NCBI GenBank assembly: GCA_009885425.1
Contig: VFKS01000165.1
Coordinates: 1-6,044, forward strand
DNA from: Novosphingobium sp.
GTDB taxonomy: Bacteria; Pseudomonadota; Alphaproteobacteria; Sphingomonadales; Sphingomonadaceae
Direction of reading: 5' to 3'
DNA length: 6,044 nt
The notes beneath the pieces are model-generated. The model worked only from the letters and a program-made list of their open reading frames with translations, did no database searches and was not told where the DNA came from. This document shows positions 1 to 6,044 of this stretch, piece after piece. Each line of letters starts with the position of its first letter. Within the stretch, counting starts at the first letter, position 1. The position numbers were made by a program, and so were the translations under genes.

Positions 1-26
1 ACTGAGCTATGCGTCCACATTCCTGA

Positions 27-42
27 CCCCGATTCGTCGGGG
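27..42. repeat. Perfect 6-bp hairpin with TTCG loop
   Basis: CCCCGA (27-32) and TCGGGG (37-42) are perfect complements around TTCG, a stable tetraloop in plus-strand RNA (CGAA in the minus sense). The hairpin directly abuts the one at 43-61. It lies 56-71 nt downstream of the rodA stop and may stabilise the 3' end of the operon transcript or belong to a convergent gene's terminator. Confidence 0.55.
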
Positions 43-67
43 AGCGCTTCGTATAGCGGCTGTTTTT
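43..67 (+). terminator. Possible plus-strand intrinsic terminator
   Basis: AGCGCT (43-48) pairs with AGCGGCT (55-61) with one bulged G, around a 6-nt loop. It is followed by TGTTTTTG, with five T at 63-67. In the plus direction this resembles a weak intrinsic terminator, which would serve a convergent gene ending at or before the left edge (a plus-strand TGA is at 3-5). In the minus direction no T-run follows, so it does not obviously end the rodA transcript. Confidence 0.35.
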
Positions 68-97
68 GCGTTTGGAAGGGGTTTCTCTTGGCGGCGA

Positions 98-1213
98 TCA
101 ACTTTGCAGCGTGCCGCCACGGCGGCTCCAGCGGTTGACTGCCATGATCGTGCCCAAGCAGATCATATTGGTCATCAGGGCCGATCCGCCGTGACTGATC
201 CACGGCAGCGGAATGCCGACCACCGGGGCCAGGCCCACCACCATCAGCATATTGATCGCCATGTAGAAAAAGATCGTGAAGGTCATTCCTGCCGCGAGCA
301 GGCTGGAAAACCGGTCGGGCGCGCGGCGGGCCACTCTCAGCCCCCAGCGGAAGGTCCACAGGAATATGGCGAGCACAAACAGGCCGCCAACAATTCCCCA
401 TTCCTCAAACATGGTCGCAAAGGCAAAGTCGGTATGAGCCTCAGGCAGGTATTCCAGATGGCTCTGGCTGCCATTGCCAAAACCTTTGCCCCAGAACCCG
501 GCAGACCCGATGGCAATCTTTGACTGGGTGATGTGATAACCGGTTCCAAGCATGTCGCTTTCCGGATCAAGGAACACGAGCACGCGGTTGCGCTGGTAAT
601 CATGGAGTAGGGTGAAAAAGGCGATGGGTGTAATCGCTGCCCCGGCAAGGCCAGCGCCGATGAACCAGCGCAGCGGCAATCCCGCCAGGAAGATCACCAC
701 CGCAGCTCCCGCAGCAATGGACAAGCCAGTGCCGAGGTCCGGCTGAATGATCACCAGCAAGACAGGCACTGCCGCCATGGCTGCAGCAGGCAACAAAGCC
801 CTCCAGCTGCGAGTCATCGCCGGGGGCAGGCTATCGAAAAAGACGGCGAGCGCGAGAACGATGCCCGGCTTCATCAGTTCAGATGGTTGGAGCATCATGA
901 AACCCAGATTGATCCAGCGTTGGCTGCCGCCTCTTACGCTGCCAAACAGATCGACCGCGACCAGCAGAAGCACCAGCGCGCCATAGGCAGGATAGGTCAC
1001 CGCCTTGAAGAATTCGCGCGGCAACCGTGAGATCACGAAGGCCATCACCAGAAACACGCCAAAATGGATCGTGTGCAGCAGCGCCCATGGCTCCATCCGC
1101 CCGCCCGCCGCCGAATAGAGCACGACCGAGCCAAAGGTGTTGAGGGTGAACAAGGGCAGCAGCACTTCCCACGGCTCGCGCGCGATCGCTTCAGGTACGA
1201 TCCGGCGGCTCAT
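98..1213 (-). CDS. rodA: RodA, SEDS-family peptidoglycan glycosyltransferase
   Basis: RodA polymerises lipid II into glycan strands in the inner membrane and works with PBP2 during lateral-wall growth. The 371-residue product is almost the length of E. coli RodA (370). It is strongly hydrophobic, with about ten membrane segments (roughly 15-36, 45-63, 74-92, 113-127, 138-157, 160-179, 182-204, 272-290, 303-327, 345-360). SEDS hallmarks are visible: RWINLG (99-104) with QPSELMKP (109-116), QPDLGTG (157-163), RNRVLVFLDPE (208-218), GKGFGNGSQ (242-250), LPEAHTDF (256-263) and PWISHGGS (337-344). Asp262 in HTDF matches the catalytic Asp262 of E. coli RodA. The ATG overlaps the mrdA stop as ATGA. 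Only a weak AGG lies 10 nt upstream, inside mrdA, so translation is probably coupled. This is the last gene of the operon. FtsW is the main alternative, but pairing with mrdA and mreBCD favours RodA. Confidence 0.97.
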   Translation of the reverse strand: MSRRIVPEAIAREPWEVLLPLFTLNTFGSVVLYSAAGGRMEPWALLHTIHFGVFLVMAFVISRLPREFFKAVTYPAYGALVLLLVAVDLFGSVRGGSQRWINLGFMMLQPSELMKPGIVLALAVFFDSLPPAMTRSWRALLPAAAMAAVPVLLVIIQPDLGTGLSIAAGAAVVIFLAGLPLRWFIGAGLAGAAITPIAFFTLLHDYQRNRVLVFLDPESDMLGTGYHITQSKIAIGSAGFWGKGFGNGSQSHLEYLPEAHTDFAFATMFEEWGIVGGLFVLAIFLWTFRWGLRVARRAPDRFSSLLAAGMTFTIFFYMAINMLMVVGLAPVVGIPLPWISHGGSALMTNMICLGTIMAVNRWSRRGGTLQS

Positions 1214-3291
1214 TGCGGGGCAGCCTGATCGACTGGTGCCGGGGCGGCCGATGCGGTGGGTTTCGGAGCTTGTGCAGTATCACCTTCCGGCTCGGGCGGA
1301 GGCGCGGCAGCCTCGGTCACCGGCGCGCGCGGGCCCTCGGCAGCGGCATCGGTGCTTTGCACTTGCCGCTGGATCTCGTCTTCATCGGCTGGTTTGGGGG
1401 CATTGACGCCGTATTGTGATGCGTAAGCGCGATAGCGTGACGCCATCCGTTGCTGCGGCGTGCCGCCCCAGTCGCTTTCCATCCCGTTCAGCACCTCCAT
1501 CGCCTTGCCCGGATCGAACAGGAAGGTCATCACGTCACGCGCAATCGGATAGGCCGCACCTGATCCGCCGCCGTGCTGGACGACTACGGCACATGCGTAT
1601 TTGGGCTTGTCGAACGGCGCGAAGGCCACAAAGTGTCCGTGATCGCGATGCCTCCACAGGCCGCCCTTGCCCTTGGAAATATTGAGCCCGACGACCTGTG
1701 CCGTCCCGGTCTTGCCGGCCATCAGCACATCGGGGATCGGCAGCCGTGCCCTGCCTGCCGTGCCGCGTCCGTTGACCACTTCGCTCATCGCCGCATGGAC
1801 GAAGTCGAGGTGCTCTTGCGATATGCCAAGCGATGGTGCGGCTTGCGGCTTTTCATCGAATAGCAGCCGCGGTTGCAGCACTTTGCCCGATGCGATCCGC
1901 GCTGCCATCACGGCTTGCTGGAGCGGATTGACCTGGAAATAGCCCTGGCCGATTGTGGCGTTGACTGTGTCGAACACGGCCCACGGCTTGCCGTATTTCT
2001 TCTCTTTCCAGGCCGGGTCAGGGACCGTGCCATAGCTTTGCCCGGTCACCGGCAGGTCAAAGCTCTCACCGAGGCCCAGCCGTTTACACATCGCCGCGAT
2101 CTTCTCCATCCCGATCTTCTGGGCGAAGTGGTAAAAATAGACGTCGCAGCTCTGGTAGATCGCCTTGGCCATATCGACCGTGCCGTGGCCGCGCCGGTTC
2201 CAGCAGTGGAACACCCGGTTTCCGACCCTGAGGCCGCCGGCGCAGCCAACGCTGTCCGATGGATCAAGCCCGGCCTCAAGGAACGCCAGCGCCACTGCCG
2301 GCTTGACCGTCGAACCCGGCGGGAACAGCCCGCGCAGCACTTTGTTGCGCAGCGGCACATGATCATCGTCGGACAGCATTTTCCATTCGATCCGCCCGAT
2401 CCCGTCGGAAAAGCTGTTGGGATCGTAGCTGGGCATCGAAGCCATCGCGAGCAGATCGCCACTTTCGCAGTCCATCACCACCACCGCGCCGCTTTCCAGC
2501 CCGATCCGGCGCGCGGCATAGTCCTGCAGCGGGCCGTTGACCGCCAGCTTCATCGGCTGACCCGGCACATCTTCGCGCATTTCCAGATCGCGGACGATCT
2601 TGCCGGTGGCGGTTACTTCGACCCGCTTCGCGCCAGGCTGACCGCGCAGCCTCGTCTCAAACTGCTTTTCAAACCCGTCCTTGCCGATTTTGAAGCCGGG
2701 GGTGACCAGCAGCGGGTTGCGCTCTTTCTTGTAGTCCTCGGCCGAAGCCGGGCCGACATAGCCTAGCAGATGGCCGACCGATGGCCCGGTGGGGTACCAC
2801 CGCGTGTATCCTTGCGCGGCCACGACGCCTGGCATTTCAGGCAAGCGAACCAGAACTTTGTCATAGATCTCGGGCGGGATCCCCGAAGCTACGCCGAGCG
2901 GCTGGAACCCGTGGGCCTTTTCCAACTTGTCAGACAGATCGCGCAGCGCGATCGCGTCCATCCCCAGCAGTGTCCCCAGCCGGGCGACAGAACCCTTGGG
3001 ATCGATCAACCGCTCGGGAATGATATCGATCCGGTATTCCATCCGGTTGGAGGCCAGTGGGGCATTGTTGCGATCGACAATGGCTCCGCGCCGGGGCGGG
3101 ATCAGGGACAGGTTGACCCGGTTGCTTTCGGCCGCAGTTTCATACTTGTCGCGCTGGACCAAGGCGATCCAGGCCATCCGTGCAGCTAGCAGCACACCGA
3201 CCCCGGCCTGCAACCCACCGATCAGCACCGAGCGCCGGCTGAAGCTGTTTTTGAGCGTTGCCGAACTGACGTGTTTCTGTTCGCCCAGCAC
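1210..3291 (-). CDS. mrdA: Penicillin-binding protein 2, Rod-complex DD-transpeptidase
   Basis: PBP2 cross-links the glycan strands made by RodA. It is a bitopic inner-membrane protein with its catalytic part in the periplasm. The 693-residue product has a short cytoplasmic N-terminus and one membrane anchor (about 21-45). A class B pedestal follows, with the RRGAIVDRNNAPLASN signature at 67-82. The transpeptidase domain runs to about residue 595. Catalytic motifs are intact: SxxK at Ser327-Lys330 (PPGSTVKP), SxD at Ser381-Asp383 (SCD, the form usual in PBP2) and KTGT at 527-530. Residues from about 600 form a C-terminal tail, rich in Pro and Ala from about 645, which makes the protein some 60 residues longer than E. 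coli PBP2 (633). The start is GTG, 4 nt after the mreD stop. It is the first ATG/GTG/TTG codon after the in-frame TGA at 3316-3318, and no clear ribosome binding site precedes it, so coupling to mreD is likely. Its stop overlaps the rodA start. Confidence 0.97.
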   Translation of the reverse strand: MLGEQKHVSSATLKNSFSRRSVLIGGLQAGVGVLLAARMAWIALVQRDKYETAAESNRVNLSLIPPRRGAIVDRNNAPLASNRMEYRIDIIPERLIDPKGSVARLGTLLGMDAIALRDLSDKLEKAHGFQPLGVASGIPPEIYDKVLVRLPEMPGVVAAQGYTRWYPTGPSVGHLLGYVGPASAEDYKKERNPLLVTPGFKIGKDGFEKQFETRLRGQPGAKRVEVTATGKIVRDLEMREDVPGQPMKLAVNGPLQDYAARRIGLESGAVVVMDCESGDLLAMASMPSYDPNSFSDGIGRIEWKMLSDDDHVPLRNKVLRGLFPPGSTVKPAVALAFLEAGLDPSDSVGCAGGLRVGNRVFHCWNRRGHGTVDMAKAIYQSCDVYFYHFAQKIGMEKIAAMCKRLGLGESFDLPVTGQSYGTVPDPAWKEKKYGKPWAVFDTVNATIGQGYFQVNPLQQAVMAARIASGKVLQPRLLFDEKPQAAPSLGISQEHLDFVHAAMSEVVNGRGTAGRARLPIPDVLMAGKTGTAQVVGLNISKGKGGLWRHRDHGHFVAFAPFDKPKYACAVVVQHGGGSGAAYPIARDVMTFLFDPGKAMEVLNGMESDWGGTPQQRMASRYRAYASQYGVNAPKPADEDEIQRQVQSTDAAAEGPRAPVTEAAAPPPEPEGDTAQAPKPTASAAPAPVDQAAPQ

Positions 3292-3295
3292 AGAT

Positions 3296-3859
3296 CTATA
3301 CCGTGATGATCGGGGTCAGCCGGAACCGGTCAGCCGCGCCGACTAGGCGCGCGGCAATCGGGTAGGCCAGGATCGAAAACAGGATCTGCGGGATCAGGAT
3401 GATGATCGAGGCAGAGCCGCCACCCGCGTTGGCTATCATCAAGGCCAGCACCAGATAGGCGGTGATGATGCCGCTGGCGCTGAGCCAGTTGAGTACCACG
3501 CCGCGCCACGGGAACCGCACTTCCAGAAACTCCAGCGCCAGCATGGCCAGCGACCACAGCATCACTGCAGAACCGAATGGCTGGCCGGAGTAGAGATCGT
3601 CAAACAGCCCCAACGGCAGTCCAGCCCAGACCGGAAACAGTCCGGGGCGCAGCTGCTGCCAGGCGATCAGCAGCAGAAAACCAAACGGCGGCACCAGCGG
3701 CGCAGAGGCAATGATCGGCCAGGTCGGGCTGAGCGAACCGAGCATGACCAGCAACCATGGCAGGCAAACCGCCAGTACCGGCGAAGGCGCGCGGTTCAGC
3801 CGAGGCTTGCCGAAATCGCGCAGTACATCGGTGATCGGCGCGATCAGTGGGCTGGGCAT
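3296..3859 (-). CDS. mreD: MreD, rod shape-determining membrane protein
   Basis: MreD is a small polytopic inner-membrane protein of the Rod complex. It binds MreC and helps control activation of PBP2/RodA. The 187-residue product is a little longer than E. coli MreD (162), mostly through an extra polar N-terminus (1-26). About five or six hydrophobic segments follow (roughly 27-45, 54-69, 76-88, 96-113, 120-144, 149-175). The family's conserved stretch is visible at 78-99: WAGLPLGLFDDLYSGQPFGS, with the paired Asp residues and the Gly-rich turn. Sequence conservation in MreD is low, so the call also rests on its place between mreC and mrdA. The ATG overlaps the mreC stop by one base (TGATG), and AGGA lies 9 nt upstream inside mreC. 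The stop is TAG. Confidence 0.94.
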   Translation of the reverse strand: MPSPLIAPITDVLRDFGKPRLNRAPSPVLAVCLPWLLVMLGSLSPTWPIIASAPLVPPFGFLLLIAWQQLRPGLFPVWAGLPLGLFDDLYSGQPFGSAVMLWSLAMLALEFLEVRFPWRGVVLNWLSASGIITAYLVLALMIANAGGGSASIIILIPQILFSILAYPIAARLVGAADRFRLTPIITV

Positions 3860-4743
3860 CAGTTGCCGTCCTGCTGGCTGGCGGCGGCACTCACCAGCGC
3901 TTCGTCATAGATCGGTTCGACCACGACGAATTCGCTCATTCCCGGATCGCTGAGCGGGTGGGCAATCGCCCCGTCGAGCGTCAGCGAAACCACCACCGCC
4001 ACGGCTTCACCGGGCCGGAACAGGCCGCCCGAACCCGAAGTGACGATCGCATCGCCCTTTTTGAACGGATTGAGCCCGCTGACCGCCAACTTGATCTGCA
4101 ACGTGCCATCGCCGCGGCCGGTGGCATAGGCCTGCACGCCATCCGACGCGCGGCGCACCGGAATCGTGCTTTCGTTGTCGGTAATCAGCAGCACCCGTGA
4201 AGTGGAGTTGCCAACCTCAAGCACCCGGCCAACGACGCCGAGCGGTGATCGCACGATCATCCCGGGTTGGACGCCCTGATTGGCACCCGCGCCCAGCGTG
4301 GCAAACCGGCGGGTGGAAGAAGAGGTTGAGCCGAGCAGGCGCGCAACCACGACCGGCTTGACCTCACCCTGAGTCAGGCCGAGTGTCGCGCGTAGGCGGG
4401 CGTTCTCCGCTTTGAGCGCGGCTTGCTCTGCCAGCAGTACCCGGCTTTCGCTGACTTCGCGCTCCAGCTCAGCGACCCGGCTGCCGCGAGTGAAATAGCC
4501 GCCGATCACTGCCAACAAACTTTGGCTTTCGGTCCGGCCTGCGGCGGTGACTTGCGATGCGGCACCGACGCTATCGACGGCCGATGTTCGCGCGCCGGCA
4601 AAAGCCGCGCTGTCATTGGTCGAGACGAGCAATAGACCCGCACCGATCCCGGCGCCGCCCAGCGCAATCAAATAGCCAAAGAAGGTGCCGTATTGCGCCC
4701 GCCGGGAGTGGCCTGGGCGCCGGTTGCCGGGCGCCGAAACCAC
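3859..4743 (-). CDS. mreC: MreC, rod shape-determining periplasmic scaffold
   Basis: MreC is a bitopic protein that links the cytoplasmic MreB filament, through MreD, to periplasmic PBP2, which it activates. The 294-residue product has a basic cytoplasmic N-terminus (1-17), one membrane segment (about 20-40) and a predicted coiled coil (about 86-121, with heptad-like Leu/Val/Ala spacing) for dimerisation. The two-lobed beta domain spans about 128-277. Family motifs include RRFATLGAGANQGVQPGM (145-162), GVVGRVLEVG (169-178), SRVLLITDNESTIPVR (182-197) and GDAIVTSGSGGLFRPG (230-245). The start is GTG with AGGA 9 nt upstream. The in-frame TGA at about 4774-4776 leaves no other ATG/GTG/TTG start before it. 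It lies 49 nt after mreB, its stop overlaps the mreD start by one base, and a stem-loop precedes it. Confidence 0.96.
   Translation of the reverse strand: MVSAPGNRRPGHSRRAQYGTFFGYLIALGGAGIGAGLLLVSTNDSAAFAGARTSAVDSVGAASQVTAAGRTESQSLLAVIGGYFTRGSRVAELEREVSESRVLLAEQAALKAENARLRATLGLTQGEVKPVVVARLLGSTSSSTRRFATLGAGANQGVQPGMIVRSPLGVVGRVLEVGNSTSRVLLITDNESTIPVRRASDGVQAYATGRGDGTLQIKLAVSGLNPFKKGDAIVTSGSGGLFRPGEAVAVVVSLTLDGAIAHPLSDPGMSEFVVVEPIYDEALVSAAASQQDGN
3869..3872 (-). promoter_or_regulatory. Ribosome binding site of mreD inside mreC
   Basis: AGGA on the minus strand, in the last codons of mreC and 9 nt before the mreD ATG. With the TGATG overlap this fits translational coupling of mreC and mreD. 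Confidence 0.65.
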
Positions 4744-4752
4744 CGGACTAGT

Positions 4753-4756
4753 TCCT
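4753..4756 (-). promoter_or_regulatory. Ribosome binding site of mreC
   Basis: AGGA on the minus strand, 9 nt before the GTG start of mreC. It supports GTG at 4743 as the real start; no other ATG/GTG/TTG lies between it and the upstream in-frame stop. Confidence 0.7.
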
Positions 4757-4768
4757 GTTGACGGCTGC

Positions 4769-4792
4769 GCGGATCACGACCCTTAGATCCGC
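4769..4792 (-). repeat. mreB-mreC intercistronic stem-loop
   Basis: Perfect 7-bp arms GCGGATC (4769-4775) and GATCCGC (4786-4792) enclose a 10-nt loop and begin on the base right after the mreB stop codon. In the minus-strand transcript the stem forms between mreB and mreC. No U-run follows, so full termination is unlikely. Such stems can protect an upstream message from 3' decay or cause partial attenuation. That role is an inference. Confidence 0.6.

Positions 4793-6044
<1,252 letters not shown>

Noticed and set aside
1..20. Possible start of a minus-strand gene at ATG (20-18)
   Set aside because: Only about six codons are visible (MWTHSS) and nothing identifies them. The upstream G-run could serve as a ribosome binding site but also belongs to the hairpin.
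104..523. 139-residue plus-strand open frame opposite rodA
   Set aside because: It is antisense to intact rodA with low-complexity His/Gln/Arg composition and no family resemblance, so it is a shadow of the GC-rich gene.
1873..2766. 297-residue open frame on the plus strand opposite mrdA
   Set aside because: It lies wholly antisense to the PBP2 catalytic region and is rich in His/Arg/Asp as expected from the reverse complement of a GC-rich gene. No recognisable motif or credible ribosome binding site supports it.
2770..3346. Plus-strand open frames opposite the mrdA N-terminus
   Set aside because: They are antisense to conserved PBP2 pedestal coding sequence and run across the mreD-mrdA junction, with no supporting motif.

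Overview
This window holds a complete mre/mrd cell-elongation operon on the minus strand. Transcription reads right to left: mreB, mreC, mreD, mrdA (PBP2), rodA. The sequence is GC-rich. The gene order, the protein lengths (RodA close to E. coli's; PBP2 with an extended tail) and the general sequence character suggest an alphaproteobacterium. Sphingomonadales, perhaps the Erythrobacter/Sphingomonas side, is my best guess; it is an inference from family resemblance and no marker gene proves it.

Layout from the right: positions 6019-6044 carry the first codons of a divergent plus-strand gene, possibly mutL, judged from only seven residues. Positions 5840-6018 are the divergent intergenic region and must hold the operon promoter. 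They contain a perfect 6-bp GC hairpin (5918-5932). mreB (5839-4793) is followed by a 49-nt gap with a perfect 7-bp inverted repeat. Then come mreC (4743-3859), mreD (3859-3296), mrdA (3291-1210) and rodA (1213-98), which overlap or nearly abut. At the left edge (1-97) two adjacent hairpins lie downstream of rodA. The second is followed by a T-run in the plus direction and may end a convergent plus-strand gene beyond the window.

Together the five proteins form the Rod complex (elongasome). MreB filaments on the inner membrane orient MreC/MreD. These activate the RodA glycosyltransferase and PBP2 transpeptidase pair that inserts lateral-wall peptidoglycan. All key motifs I could check are intact: the MreB nucleotide-binding motifs, PBP2 SxxK/SxD/KTGT and RodA Asp262. 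I see no mobile element, CRISPR array, RNA gene or undescribed system. The points worth a second look are regulatory (the hairpins, and coupled or non-ATG starts) and local features of PBP2.
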